Shown: positions 8,757 through 17,779 of the stretch, piece after piece
How the letters are laid out: the number at the start of each line of letters is the position of its first letter
How positions within the stretch are numbered: position 1 is the stretch's first letter
From: Duganella zoogloeoides
Lineage (GTDB): Bacteria > Pseudomonadota > Gammaproteobacteria > Burkholderiales > Burkholderiaceae_D
Length of the DNA: 64,000 nucleotides
Assembly: GCF_034479515.1 (NCBI RefSeq)
Contig: NZ_CP140152.1
Coordinates: 744,001 to 808,000 of the forward strand
Direction of reading: 5' to 3'
Program-made: the position numbers and the translations under genes
Notes under the pieces: model-generated
The model's input: the letters and a program-made list of their open reading frames with translations, nothing else
Databases searched by the model: none
Told to the model about the DNA's origin: nothing

Positions 8757-9731
8757 TCAGATCCTGATTTTGGTGATCTTGCGGATCACCAGGAAGCCGA
8801 GCAGCATCATGCCTGCCGCACCCATCAGCAGGCGCTGGCCCTGAGGATCGACAAACAGGATGGTGAGGAATTCGCGGTTCAGCACGAACATGATGCCGCC
8901 CACGCCGAACGGCAGCAGACCCAGCACCCAGGCCGACATCTTGCCCTCGGCCGACATCACGCGCACTTGCGCCAAGAGGCGCAGGCGGTCGCGGATGATG
9001 GCGCTGATCGACGCCAGCAGCTCGGTCAGATTGCCGCCGGTCTCGCGCTGGATCAGCACCGCCACCACGAAGTAGCGCAGGTCGGCGCTGGGCACGCGCT
9101 GCGCCATGCCCATCAGCGCGTCCGGCATGCTGATGCCGAAATTGACTTCGTCGAACACGGCGCGAAATTCCATCGACAGCGGCATCGGCATTTCGTCGGC
9201 CACCATCTTCAGCGCGGTGGGAAATGCGTGGCCGGCCTTCATGGCGCGGCTCATCATGTCGAGCGCTTCGGGCAGCAGCAGTTCGATGCGGGTGATGCGG
9301 CGCTTCTTGGCGCGGTTGAGCTCCCACCACGGCAGGCAGGCGGCGCACAGGCCCAGCACCAGCGCGCCGCTGAACGGCAGGCGCAGCACCAGCCCCAGCA
9401 CCACGCCGCACACCGCCGCGATGGCGATGATGGCAAGCAGGCGCGCGGCAGTCCAGCTGCGGCCCGATTGCAGCAGCACCTGGTCGAGCAGCAGGATGCC
9501 GGGGATGTGCAGCAGCAGGCGGTGGGTGTCGGGATCGCGGCTGAGCATGCGGTCCTTGGTGATCGAGACGGCCAGCTCCGCGCCGTCGTCGCCGATGGCG
9601 TTGCGCAGGCGCCGCGCCACGCGCTTGGCCTGCTCGCCCTTGACGTTGTGCACGCTGCTGTAGATGCCCCACACCAGCAGCGCCACGGCGCCGAACACGC
9701 ACAAGCCGAAAACGATCAAACGGTAATCCAT
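8757..9731 (-). CDS. tadB: TadB inner-membrane platform protein of the Flp pilus
   Basis: A 324-residue GspF-family protein. It has an N-terminal membrane segment, two adjacent hydrophobic segments at about residues 95-135, the T2SSF domain with LLLPEALDMMSRAMKAGHAF and VLIQRETGGNLTELL, and a C-terminal pair of membrane segments. It pairs with TadC as the assembly platform in the inner membrane. It lies 8 bp after tadA and 4 bp before tadC. Length and order match other Burkholderiales tad loci. Confidence 0.93.
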   Translation of the reverse strand: MDYRLIVFGLCVFGAVALLVWGIYSSVHNVKGEQAKRVARRLRNAIGDDGAELAVSITKDRMLSRDPDTHRLLLHIPGILLLDQVLLQSGRSWTAARLLAIIAIAAVCGVVLGLVLRLPFSGALVLGLCAACLPWWELNRAKKRRITRIELLLPEALDMMSRAMKAGHAFPTALKMVADEMPMPLSMEFRAVFDEVNFGISMPDALMGMAQRVPSADLRYFVVAVLIQRETGGNLTELLASISAIIRDRLRLLAQVRVMSAEGKMSAWVLGLLPFGVGGIMFVLNREFLTILFVDPQGQRLLMGAAGMMLLGFLVIRKITKIRI

Positions 9732-9739
9732 GCTGGCCC

Positions 9740-11083
9740 TCAGCTCGGCTCGAACACGGTGTTCGACACCGTGACGCCGAAATTGCGCAGGCGGTCGATG
9801 AAGCGCGGCCGGATGCCGCTCGGGCTGTGGTGGCCGTGCACGGTGCCGTCGTCGCCGAGGCCGGTCTGCTTGTAGCTGAAGATCTCCTGCATGGTGATCA
9901 TCTCGCCCTCCATGCCGGTCACTTCCTGGATCGACATCACCTTGCGCTTGCCGTCGGGCAGGCGCGAGACCTGTACCACCACGCCCACGGCAGAACTGAT
10001 CTGCTGGCGCATGGCCTTGGTGGGCAGGTTGGCGGCGGCCATGCTGATCATGTTTTCCAGCCGCGTGAGGGCGTCGCGCGGGGTGTTGGCGTGGATGGTC
10101 GCCATCGAGCCTTCGTGGCCGGTGTTCATCGCGCCCAGCATGTCGAGCGCTTCGGCGCCGCGCACCTCGCCCAGGATGATGCGGTCGGGGCGCATGCGCA
10201 GCGCATTGCGCACCAGCGCGCGCTGCGTCACTTCGCCCTTGCCCTCGATATTCGGCGGCCGGGTTTCCAGCCGCACCACGTGCGGCTGCTGCAGTTGCAG
10301 CTCGGCCGCGTCTTCCACCGTGACGATACGCTCGGTCTGGCCGATGAAGCCGGAGATCACGTTGAGCATGGTGGTCTTGCCCGAACCGGTACCGCCCGAG
10401 ATCAGGATGTTGACCTTGGCGCGGCCCAAACCCTGCAGTACTTCCGCCATGTCGGCCGTCATCGAGCCGTAGGCCACCAGGTCGGCCAGGCGCAGCGGGT
10501 CGGCCGAAAAGCGCCGGATCGAGACGATCGGGCCGTCGATCGCCAGCGGCGGAATGATGGCGTTCACGCGCGAACCGTCGGGCAGGCGCGCATCGACCAT
10601 CGGGCTCGATTCGTCGATGCGGCGGCCCACGCGCGAGACGATCTTGTCGATGATCTTCATCAGGTGGGCGCTGTCGGTGAAGGTGACGTCGGTCAGCTCG
10701 AGCTTGCCGCGCCGCTCGACATAGATCTGGCGGTGGGTGTTGACCAGGATGTCGGACACGGTGGGGTCTTCCAGCAGCGGCTCGAGCGGACCAAAGCCGA
10801 GCATCTCGTTCTGGATGTCGCGGGTGAGATTCTTGCGCTCGGCATCGTTGATGACGACCGATTCTTCTTCCAGCAGCCGCTCGACCAGCGTGCGCAGTTC
10901 GAGCTTGATCTGGTCCTGCGACAGGCGCTGGATGCTTTCCAGGTCCACCCGGTCGAGCAGGGTCTGGTGCAGGCGGTGCTTGAGGTCCTGGTAGGCGCGG
11001 TTGTCGATGCCGGTCACGCGCTGGGCCACCACGCGGGTGGTGCCGGTCTCAAGCCGCTCGCGCAGAGAAATAGGGGTATTCAT
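9740..11083 (-). CDS. tadA: TadA/CpaF secretion ATPase
   Basis: A 447-residue hexameric secretion ATPase of the VirB11/GspE superfamily that powers Flp pilus assembly and sits on the TadB/TadC platform at the inner membrane. The Walker A motif GGTGSGKTT lies at residues 230-238. An Asp box follows in the [21 protein letters not shown] region, the Walker B region contains [12 protein letters not shown], and a His box is present ([12 protein letters not shown]). The ATG at 11083 has a GGAG ribosome-binding site 6 nt upstream. All catalytic elements look intact, so the enzyme is predicted to be active. Confidence 0.95.
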   Translation of the reverse strand: MNTPISLRERLETGTTRVVAQRVTGIDNRAYQDLKHRLHQTLLDRVDLESIQRLSQDQIKLELRTLVERLLEEESVVINDAERKNLTRDIQNEMLGFGPLEPLLEDPTVSDILVNTHRQIYVERRGKLELTDVTFTDSAHLMKIIDKIVSRVGRRIDESSPMVDARLPDGSRVNAIIPPLAIDGPIVSIRRFSADPLRLADLVAYGSMTADMAEVLQGLGRAKVNILISGGTGSGKTTMLNVISGFIGQTERIVTVEDAAELQLQQPHVVRLETRPPNIEGKGEVTQRALVRNALRMRPDRIILGEVRGAEALDMLGAMNTGHEGSMATIHANTPRDALTRLENMISMAAANLPTKAMRQQISSAVGVVVQVSRLPDGKRKVMSIQEVTGMEGEMITMQEIFSYKQTGLGDDGTVHGHHSPSGIRPRFIDRLRNFGVTVSNTVFEPS

Positions 11084-11092
11084 GGTGGCTCC

Positions 11093-12262
11093 TTAATCCT
11101 TGCGGCCGCGCAGCTTGTCGATCCAGCTGACCGGTTTGACGGCGGCCGCTTCGCCACTGAGGCTGCGCGCGAATTCGTCGAGCGCGCGGCTCAACGGGCT
11201 GGTGGGCGCCAGCTTCATCACCGGCACGCCCTGGTTGACCGAGGCGGCGGCAGCGTCGTAGTGGTTCGGGATGGTCTGCATCTGGTCGGTGTCGAATGCC
11301 GCCTCCAGGTCTTTCAAACGGATTTCGCCGCCCTTGTCGTGGCGGTTGACGATCAGCTGGATTTTTTCTTTCGAATATTCGAGCGAACGGAACACCGTCA
11401 GCAGGCGCTTGCTGTCGCGGATGTACGGCAAGGTCGTTTGCAGGATCGGGAAAATCAGGTCGGCGTGGTCGAGCGCGCGGATGGTCACCGCGTCCAGGCT
11501 GCGGCCCACGTCAAGGATGATGAAGTCGTACTGCTGGCGCGCCAGCTTGAGGATGGCGTCGATATGGTCGGGCTTGACGTCGCTGGTATGGGCCGGGTCG
11601 GACGGCGCGGCCAGCACGCCGTAGTTGGGCAGAATGCTCAGCATGCTCGAGGCCAGGAACGACGGGTCGAGCCGGTGGATCTGGCTGGCCACGTCCGACA
11701 GCGTGGCCAGCGGCTTGTGGTCGGAGACGAACAGCGAGGCATCGCCAAATTGCAAGTTCATGTCGATCAGCGCCACGCGCTTGGCGCCGCTGGCCGCGAG
11801 CGCATAACCGAGGTTGGTGGCGAGAAAAGTCGCGCCGCTGCCGCCCTTGCACGAGATGAATGCCAGTACCTTGCCGCTGGCGTGGTGGCGCCGGCCCAGC
11901 TTTTCGGCAATGCGGTCGAGCACCGGGTACAGCGTGGCGGACGTGACCGGGGCAGGCAGCACTTCGCGCACGCCGGCGCGCATTGCCTGCAGCAGAAAAT
12001 CGGACGAACTCTCGCTGGTGAGCGCAATGAAAGCCATGGTCGGATGCAGGCCGCTCAGGCGCTCGACCTGGATCAGGTCGCCGTCAGCAACGGACGGCTG
12101 GTCGATGATCAGCACGTCGGGCAACTGCTCGTCGGCCATGCCGGCCAGCCGGATCAGGCCGCCCGACAGCAAGTCCACCTCGTCGCCGGTCGGGCGTGCG
12201 CGCAGCAGGCGGCCCAGGTCCAGCAGGTGGCGTTCATCCTTGGAAATGACGGCGATTTTCAA
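11093..12262 (-). CDS. tadZ: TadZ/CpaE pilus localisation ATPase
   Basis: A 389-residue protein with an N-terminal receiver-like domain (residues 1-120; LIIDQPS at the phosphoacceptor position) and a C-terminal ParA/MinD-type P-loop domain. The P-loop reads KGGSGAT at residues 139-145. It keeps the signature lysine but has alanine where the second Walker lysine would be, as is common in TadZ proteins, which position the Tad machine at a pole or focus. The start is a TTG codon with AAGGA 6 nt upstream; no in-frame ATG fits the conserved N-terminus. It sits between the small lipoprotein and tadA. Confidence 0.9.
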   Translation of the reverse strand: MKIAVISKDERHLLDLGRLLRARPTGDEVDLLSGGLIRLAGMADEQLPDVLIIDQPSVADGDLIQVERLSGLHPTMAFIALTSESSSDFLLQAMRAGVREVLPAPVTSATLYPVLDRIAEKLGRRHHASGKVLAFISCKGGSGATFLATNLGYALAASGAKRVALIDMNLQFGDASLFVSDHKPLATLSDVASQIHRLDPSFLASSMLSILPNYGVLAAPSDPAHTSDVKPDHIDAILKLARQQYDFIILDVGRSLDAVTIRALDHADLIFPILQTTLPYIRDSKRLLTVFRSLEYSKEKIQLIVNRHDKGGEIRLKDLEAAFDTDQMQTIPNHYDAAAASVNQGVPVMKLAPTSPLSRALDEFARSLSGEAAAVKPVSWIDKLRGRKD

Positions 12263-12282
12263 TGGGTGTCCTTGGCGGTGGT

Positions 12283-12564
12283 TCAGCGCGTACCCGAGCT
12301 GGTGCCCGAGCCCGTGGTCAGCGAACTGCCCTGGGCTTCCGGCGCGCGGAACGATTTCTGATAGTTTTCATACACGGACTCGGCAGCCTTGCCGTCCATG
12401 CCATTGACGGGCGAGCGGTTGGCGCCGGCCTGCGGGTTCAGCGTTTGCTGCGCCAGCGCCTGCTGCACGCTGGCGCCGAACTGGCGGTCCAGCCGTGGCG
12501 ACAGCGAGCAGCCACTGAGCACCAGCGTGGTCACCAGGGCGGCGGATAGAAATATGCGGGCCAT
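12283..12564 (-). CDS. Small lipoprotein of the tad operon
   Basis: A 93-residue exported protein with a signal peptide and lipobox LVLSGCS (Cys 19), followed by a short hydrophilic, Gln/Ser-rich tail. It lies between rcpA and tadZ with 8-bp and 20-bp gaps, the position often held by RcpB/TadD/CpaD-type small lipoproteins that assist the secretin. The sequence is too short and too divergent to name. A pilotin-like or secretin-stabilising role is inferred from position only. Confidence 0.75.
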   Translation of the reverse strand: MARIFLSAALVTTLVLSGCSLSPRLDRQFGASVQQALAQQTLNPQAGANRSPVNGMDGKAAESVYENYQKSFRAPEAQGSSLTTGSGTSSGTR

Positions 12565-12572
12565 GCGGTCTC

Positions 12573-14255
12573 CTATTTGACGTCGAAGCCGGTGGCGGTG
12601 GGTGTCGCTTCGGCTGGCGCTGGTGCCGCTGCCGGTGCTGGTGTCGATGCTGGCGCCGGCGCGCGGCCTTCCATCTTGCCCATGCCGAAGAAGTCGAAAC
12701 GGTTCGGCGGCACGTAGTCGTCGGTCGGCAGCTTGGGGTTGGGCGCCAGCGGCCGCGCCAGGTGCGGCGTGACGATGAACACCAGCTCGGTGCGGTCGCT
12801 CTGGAAATCGCTGCTGCGAAACAGCGCGCCCAGGATCGGAATTTCACCGAGGCCCGGGAAGGCCTTGATGCTGGTGGTGACGTTGTTCTTGATCAGGCCG
12901 CCGATGGCAAAACTCTGGCCATCGTACAACTGCACCGTGGTGCTGGCGCGGCGCGTGGTAAAGGCCGGCAGGATGGCGGTGGCGGTGCTGCCGGTGGCGC
13001 TGATGCCGATGCCTTCGCGGTTGATCTCGGAGACTTCGGGCGCCACGCGCAGGTTGATGCGGCCGCCTTCGAGCACGGTGGGGGTGAACTTGACGGCCAC
13101 GCCGTATTCCTTTTCTTCGAGCGTCACGCGCGACGAGCCGCCGGTGCCGTCCTGCGCCACCGGGATATAGATTTTGCCGCCAGCGAGGAAGCTGGCCTCC
13201 TGGCCGCTGATCGCCATCACGGTCGGCTCGGCCAGGATCTTGACCAGGCCGTCGCGCTTCTGGGCGTCAAGCGTGGCGAAGTTGCCGTTCTTGCCGTTGA
13301 ACGCATCGAGCTTGCTGGCATTCCCGGTAAGCAGATTCGACAGCAGGCTGTAGGTCCAGTTGCCGGCGGTGCCGGCCACGCCGATGCTCGCGCCCAGCTG
13401 GTCCACCAGGCTTTTCGACACTTCGGCAATTTTCACTTCCAGCATCACCTGCTGCGGTGCGGCCACCGACAGCATGTTGACCACGCGGCTGGCGGCGCTG
13501 CCCACGGCGGTGCCGCCCGTCAGCAGGCTGGCGCCGGAATCGACCGCAGTCAAGGGTGCGCCTGCGCTGCCGGGACCGCCATTACCAGCGGCACCGGCGG
13601 TAGCGGCCGCACCTGCGCCAGATTGCGCCGGCGCCTGGCTCATGGCGCCGCGCGCGCCGCGCTGCAGGTAGGCGGTCGCAACCGCCACCACCTGGCCGGC
13701 GCGGATGGTGTCGGCCACGCTGCCCGACAGGATCAGGGCGTTGCCGGACACGGTGACCACGATATCGCGCTCGGTGGGGAACAGGGCGGCGAACTGCTGG
13801 CGCAGCGGCGCGGCATCGATGCCCACGCTGATGTCGATGATGGTGGCCTGGTTGGCCTTGTTCCACAGGATCAGGTTGGTGGTGCCGGTGGCCTTGCCCA
13901 GCATATAGACTTCGCTGGGATTGATCAGGATGACGTCGGCCACGCGCGCATCGCCCACCGCCAGCCGCGCCGCCGGATAGGGCAGGTGCATCAGGGTGGA
14001 CTTGCCTTCTGCCAGGTCGATCTGCTGCGCCATCTGCACACTGCTGGCGTTGCCGGCCGCCGTGCCGGGCAGGCCCGACGGCGTGGTGGCGATGGCAGCG
14101 GTGGCCGCAGTGGCGGCCGGCGCGGTGGCCGGCTTGGCCTTGCCCTGCGCGTGCACTACCGGCGCCGAGACGGCCAGGGTTGCCAGCGCGGCCAGCACGG
14201 CCAGTGTCGTCAGTCCGGCGGGTGCCGCCTTGGCAGTCATGCGAAATACGGTCAT
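12573..14255 (-). CDS. rcpA: RcpA/CpaC outer-membrane secretin of the Flp pilus
   Basis: A 560-residue secretin with a signal peptide. It has a pilus-type N-terminal domain (LPYPAARLAVGDARVADV), a BON-like segment (VTVSGNALILSGSVADT), a Gly/Ala-rich linker (about residues 220-255) and a C-terminal secretin domain (VMLEVKIAEVSKSLVDQLG, then VEFVPTVLEG-type strands ending ELVFIVTPHLARP). It forms the outer-membrane pore for the pilus. Two ATG codons lie close together; I prefer 14255 because an AAGGA motif lies 8 nt upstream, whereas the ATG at 14264 sits on top of that motif. It follows rcpC with a 44-bp gap. The last 50 residues are Pro/Ala-rich and of unclear role. Confidence 0.92.
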   Translation of the reverse strand: MTVFRMTAKAAPAGLTTLAVLAALATLAVSAPVVHAQGKAKPATAPAATAATAAIATTPSGLPGTAAGNASSVQMAQQIDLAEGKSTLMHLPYPAARLAVGDARVADVILINPSEVYMLGKATGTTNLILWNKANQATIIDISVGIDAAPLRQQFAALFPTERDIVVTVSGNALILSGSVADTIRAGQVVAVATAYLQRGARGAMSQAPAQSGAGAAATAGAAGNGGPGSAGAPLTAVDSGASLLTGGTAVGSAASRVVNMLSVAAPQQVMLEVKIAEVSKSLVDQLGASIGVAGTAGNWTYSLLSNLLTGNASKLDAFNGKNGNFATLDAQKRDGLVKILAEPTVMAISGQEASFLAGGKIYIPVAQDGTGGSSRVTLEEKEYGVAVKFTPTVLEGGRINLRVAPEVSEINREGIGISATGSTATAILPAFTTRRASTTVQLYDGQSFAIGGLIKNNVTTSIKAFPGLGEIPILGALFRSSDFQSDRTELVFIVTPHLARPLAPNPKLPTDDYVPPNRFDFFGMGKMEGRAPAPASTPAPAAAPAPAEATPTATGFDVK

Positions 14256-14299
14256 CGATGGCATCCTTGTGCGTGGTAAAACAAAGCGAAGCGGGGACA

Positions 14300-15199
14300 T
14301 CAGAATTGCTGGGTGCTGCGGTCGAGGCCCTTGATCACTTCGACCTTGTCGCCGTGCGGCACGGCCGGGCGCGGCGCCGGCGCTGGTGCCGCTGCCGGTG
14401 CCGGTGCAGCGGCCGCCGCCTTGGCAACCGACTGCTGCGGCTGCGGACGATTGCGGCCCAGCAGCGCGGCGCGTGCGCCGTCGGGGTCGAGCAGGCTGTC
14501 CTTGGTGGCGCCGGCGGTATCGGCGGTCTTGGGATCGATCTGGTTGCGCAGCACCAGCGACAGCGTGCCCACGCTGCGCGCCAGGTCGAGCTTTTCCACC
14601 TGGTCCGGCGTCAGTTCCAGCGTGACGGCGTTGACCACTTTCGGCTTGGTGTCGTCGCGGTTCGATTCCTGCGCCACGGCCAGCACCAGGATCCGTTCGA
14701 GCACGATCTTGGAGATCGCCTGTTCGCGCGCACGGTCGTTGCCGAAGTCGCCGCGCGCTTCTTCCTGGGTGTTGACCAGGATGTCGACAAAATTGCCGGG
14801 CAGGGCAAAGCCTGCCACGCCCACTACGTCGTTGACGCGCACCGTCATGGCGCGCTTGCCTTGCGCCACCACGGCCGACAGGCCGCCGGTGGTGCCGGCC
14901 GGCGCCAGCTTGCTTTCCATGATGGGTTCGCCATGTTCGATGGCGGTGCGCGAGACGCGGTTGTCGAGCTGCTTGATGTCGGTGATCGCGCCCGGCGGCA
15001 TGGCGTTGCTGGGCCACTCGATCAGGTTGAGCATCTCGGGCGTGATGCGCGCGCCCATCGGAATATCGACCAGCGCCACTGCCACCTTCTTGTTGCCGGC
15101 CGCACCCTGGTCATTGATCCAGTGCGCCGCCACTACCACCGCCACCAGCGCCAACACCAGCGCGACTGCGATCATCACCAGGGCCCGTGTATTTCTCAT
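14300..15199 (-). CDS. rcpC: RcpC/CpaB Flp pilus assembly protein
   Basis: A 299-residue exported protein. One N-terminal hydrophobic segment (LVMIAVALVLALVAVVVAA) precedes a SAF-type domain with VDIPMGARITPEML, typical of CpaB/RcpC, and a beta-clip region follows (AMTVRVNDVVGVAGFALPGNF). The C-terminus is Pro/Ala-rich. CpaB proteins are periplasmic partners of the secretin and may bind peptidoglycan. The start overlaps the stop of the AAA+ ATPase gene (ATGA), so the two are translationally coupled. Confidence 0.92.
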   Translation of the reverse strand: MRNTRALVMIAVALVLALVAVVVAAHWINDQGAAGNKKVAVALVDIPMGARITPEMLNLIEWPSNAMPPGAITDIKQLDNRVSRTAIEHGEPIMESKLAPAGTTGGLSAVVAQGKRAMTVRVNDVVGVAGFALPGNFVDILVNTQEEARGDFGNDRAREQAISKIVLERILVLAVAQESNRDDTKPKVVNAVTLELTPDQVEKLDLARSVGTLSLVLRNQIDPKTADTAGATKDSLLDPDGARAALLGRNRPQPQQSVAKAAAAAPAPAAAPAPAPRPAVPHGDKVEVIKGLDRSTQQF

Positions 15200-16737
15200 G
15201 AGTTTGCTTTCATCGGATTGAGTGCCGCGCCGCCGTCACGGCGCTCCCGGTCGGCATCGCCGCCGGTACTGTGGTGGTGCTGGGCTGCTGCCATGCGGCG
15301 CACGCCGGCGCCAGCGAAATAGTTATGCCAGGCCCAGTCGAGCGCGGCGCGCGTCATCACTGCCGGCGCCGCCTCGTAGCGGGCCAGGTCCAGCAGTTGC
15401 CGGATCAAATCGCGGGGATAGCATGCGAGCAGCGGCACATCTTCGCGGCGGTGTTTTTCCTGCAGCAGGTAGTGGTAGGCATCGGGCTCGAAGTTGAGAC
15501 CCGCTTGCTGACAGACTTGACGGAAAATGCGTTCATATTCAGCCTCTGTTTGCGGCGGCACTTCGATCTTGTAACCGAGGCGGCGCAGGAAAGCGCCATC
15601 GGACAAGCGCTCGGGTAAGAAGTTCGATGAGAATACCACGACTACATCAAACGGAACCTCGAAAACGTGGCCTGTATGCAACGATAAATAGTCGATTCCG
15701 CGATCCATCGGCACGATCCAGCGGTTCATCAGTTCCAGCGGCGAACAGCGCTGGCGCCCGAGGTCGTCGATGATGAAGATGCCGTTGTTGGCTTTCAAAT
15801 GGGGAGGCGCCTGGTACAGGCGCGTGTTCGGGTCGAAGCGCAGGTCGAGCATCTCCAGCGTCAGTTCGCCGCCGGTCAGCGTGGCCGGGCGCTGCACGCC
15901 GCGCACCCAGCGCAGGTCGATGCTGCGCAGCTTGTCGATGCTGTCGTGGCCGGCGCTGTCCGGCGCTGCCGCCTCGACCTGGTTGCTGGCGCGGTGCTGG
16001 ACCGGATCGTAGAACGGCACCACTTCGCCGTCGATCATGATGGCGTAGGGCAGGGCGATGTCGCCGTGCAGCAGGCCGCGCAGGCGTTCGGCCAGGTAGG
16101 TCTTGCCGCTGCCGGCCAGGCCGTGAATGAAAATCGCGCGGCCCGAGTTCATCGCAGCACCGAGCTGGTCGAGCACTTGCTGGTTGACCACGATGTCGTT
16201 GAATTCGCGCGTGACATCGGCGCGCGTGACGTGCAGGTCGGCCACGCTTTGCAGCGCCACCTGGCGCCGGTAGTCGGCCAGGGTCACGGGCGCCGGACCG
16301 GCGTAGGCATTGCGCGCCATGCACTGGCGCGCGCGCTCGTGACCGAGCTCGGTCAGGTGGTAGGCCAGGTCGGCATCGGTGCCGCTGCCGCCGCGGCGCG
16401 TGACTTCGCACAGCTTTTCCGTGCGCATGAACGCGATCAGCGGATCGATCACACCGACGGCCAGTTTCAGGTGGCTGGCCAGTTCCGGCAGCTTGAGCTG
16501 GCCGCGCTGGGCCAGCACCTTGAGCAGCAGCTCGACCAGGAACAGGAACGGCAAACCGGTATCTTCCACCGTGCGCGGCGCGCGCATGAAGGCGGGAGCC
16601 GTCGTCGATGCAGTAGCGGTGGCAGCGGACGCCGTGTTAGCGGACGCCGTGTCAGCGGTCAAGGTGGCCATGCCGGCAGCAGCCGCAGGTGCGCCATGCA
16701 CAGCCGGCACGGGGGCGAAGGGCGCAGGCAGGTTCAC
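15196..16737 (-). CDS. AAA+ ATPase encoded inside the tad operon
   Basis: A 513-residue cytoplasmic ATPase. The N-terminal 70 residues are Ala/Thr/Pro-rich. A winged-helix-like segment follows (LKVLAQRGQLKLPELASHL), and then a P-loop module with Walker A GLAGSGKT, Walker B GIFIIDDLGRQ and a sensor-1-type VVVVFSSN. I placed the start at the GTG at 16737 because it overlaps the prepilin peptidase stop codon as GTGA; an internal ATG near 16671 is possible. This is not one of the canonical Tad proteins (TadA and TadZ are present separately), although such an ATPase is recalled from other Oxalobacteraceae tad loci. Substrate and role are unknown; a chaperone or regulatory function is a guess. Confidence 0.8.
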   Translation of the reverse strand: MNLPAPFAPVPAVHGAPAAAAGMATLTADTASANTASAATATASTTAPAFMRAPRTVEDTGLPFLFLVELLLKVLAQRGQLKLPELASHLKLAVGVIDPLIAFMRTEKLCEVTRRGGSGTDADLAYHLTELGHERARQCMARNAYAGPAPVTLADYRRQVALQSVADLHVTRADVTREFNDIVVNQQVLDQLGAAMNSGRAIFIHGLAGSGKTYLAERLRGLLHGDIALPYAIMIDGEVVPFYDPVQHRASNQVEAAAPDSAGHDSIDKLRSIDLRWVRGVQRPATLTGGELTLEMLDLRFDPNTRLYQAPPHLKANNGIFIIDDLGRQRCSPLELMNRWIVPMDRGIDYLSLHTGHVFEVPFDVVVVFSSNFLPERLSDGAFLRRLGYKIEVPPQTEAEYERIFRQVCQQAGLNFEPDAYHYLLQEKHRREDVPLLACYPRDLIRQLLDLARYEAAPAVMTRAALDWAWHNYFAGAGVRRMAAAQHHHSTGGDADRERRDGGAALNPMKANS

Positions 16738-17309
16738 GCGAACAGGCTCTTGGCGTTGAGCGCAGCGTACACCAGGTAAGGCGCGGCGCCGGCGGCGATG
16801 GCGATGGCATACGGCAGCTTGCCGCTGGGTGCGGCCGGTGCTTCGATCGCGGCCGACTGGCCGTTGAGGGCGCCGAACACGCTGTGCGTGACCAGGTGCA
16901 TGGAATTGCCGAGCATGCGCTTGAGCGTGCCAAGATACATCGACACCACCAGCGCCAGCACGCCGCCGGCCAGCAAGGTGCAGGCGGCGATGCCGATCAC
17001 GGCGCCGGGGCCGACAAAGGCGCCGATCATGGCCAGCAGCTTGACGTCGCCGGCGCCGAGCGCGCGCAGTGCATACATGGGCAGCAGCAGGGCCAGGCCG
17101 GTACCGAAACCGGCCAGCGACCACAGCAGGCCGATGCTGCCGAACGGCGCGACGAACAGGCCATCACCGGCAGGCAGCACCAGCTGCAAGGCAAAAGCGA
17201 GGACCAGGCCCACGAGGACGAGCTGGTTGGGAATGCGGCGGCTGCGCACGTCCTGCCAGACGGCGCCAGCGAGCAACAGCGACAACACGATGAAGGGTAA
17301 CCATTTCAT
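16734..17309 (-). CDS. tadV: TadV/CpaA prepilin peptidase
   Basis: A 191-residue inner-membrane aspartic protease of the A24 family that removes the leader of the Flp pilins and TadE-like pseudopilins. It has about five to six membrane segments, an early catalytic Asp in WQDVRSRRIPN and a second in the GAGDVKLLAMIG motif. It is shorter than type IV prepilin peptidases because it lacks the methyltransferase domain, as expected for TadV. The start at 17309 (MKWLPF) fits the first membrane segment; the frame is open upstream but that extension is not conserved-looking. It lies downstream of the terminator-like hairpin that follows the pilin genes. Confidence 0.92.
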   Translation of the reverse strand: MKWLPFIVLSLLLAGAVWQDVRSRRIPNQLVLVGLVLAFALQLVLPAGDGLFVAPFGSIGLLWSLAGFGTGLALLLPMYALRALGAGDVKLLAMIGAFVGPGAVIGIAACTLLAGGVLALVVSMYLGTLKRMLGNSMHLVTHSVFGALNGQSAAIEAPAAPSGKLPYAIAIAAGAAPYLVYAALNAKSLFA

Positions 17310-17334
17310 GGCCAGATCTCGTCTCGTTGGGGAA

Positions 17335-17374
17335 TAAAAAAATGCCCGGCCGGTGTGAACCGTACCGGACATTC
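17335..17374 (-). terminator. Terminator-like hairpin between flp pilins and tadV
   Basis: Read on the minus strand, an imperfect GC-rich inverted repeat (arms rich in CCGG, flanked by AATG/CATT) is followed by seven T residues (plus-strand A run at 17336-17342). It lies between the second-transcribed pilin gene and tadV. Such a partial terminator would let the pilin transcripts accumulate above the assembly genes. It is inferred from structure only. Confidence 0.6.
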
Positions 17375-17390
17375 CTGGTGAAGCAGCTAC

Positions 17391-17552
17391 TTAGGCGGTG
17401 GCGGTAACGACTTTGCCGAACAGCGTCTGGATCTGGGTGCCCAGGGTTTTGACGGCGGTCAGGCCAACCACGGCGACCAGTGCGGCGATCATGGCGTATT
17501 CGATAGCGGTCACACCGGATTCGTCGGCGATGAAGTTTTTGATGGCGTTCAT
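17391..17552 (-). CDS. flp: Flp family major pilin (copy 1, promoter-distal)
   Basis: A 53-residue Flp/Fap pilin. The leader MNAIKNFIADESG is cut by TadV after Gly13. The mature protein starts VTAIEYAMIAALVAVV, with the conserved Glu at +5 and Tyr at +6 followed by the hydrophobic assembly helix. An AAGGA ribosome-binding site lies upstream of the ATG. It differs from the second pilin by one residue (Ala versus Asn at position 9, within the leader), so the mature pilins are identical. Several synonymous differences show that the duplication is not brand new. Confidence 0.95.
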   Translation of the reverse strand: MNAIKNFIADESGVTAIEYAMIAALVAVVGLTAVKTLGTQIQTLFGKVVTATA

Positions 17553-17617
17553 GATGTTTTCCTTGAAAAGTTATTCGTTAAGTAAATTGCGGTAATGCGT
17601 GTACGGTACGGCGGCGA

Positions 17618-17779
17618 TCAGGCGGTGGCGGTAACAACTTTGCCGAACAGCGTCTGGATCTGGGTGCCCAGGGTTTTCACTGCGGTCAGGCCGACGACGG
17701 CGACCAGTGCGGCGATCATGGCGTATTCGATAGCGGTGACACCGGATTCGTCGTTGATGAAGTTTTTGATGGCGTTCAT
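17618..17779 (-). CDS. flp: Flp family major pilin (copy 2, promoter-proximal)
   Basis: A 53-residue Flp pilin with leader MNAIKNFINDESG and the same 40-residue mature sequence as the neighbouring copy, including the G|VTAIEY cleavage site and Glu at +5. It is the first gene of the minus-strand tad operon, 65 bp upstream of copy 1, and ends in TGA where copy 1 ends in TAA. AAGGA lies just upstream of the ATG. It makes the structural subunit of the adhesive Flp pilus. Confidence 0.95.
   Translation of the reverse strand: MNAIKNFINDESGVTAIEYAMIAALVAVVGLTAVKTLGTQIQTLFGKVVTATA

Noticed and set aside
9827..12361. An 844-codon plus-strand open frame through tadA and tadZ.
   Set aside because: Translation is His/Ala/Gly/Gln-rich nonsense opposite clearly conserved tad genes.
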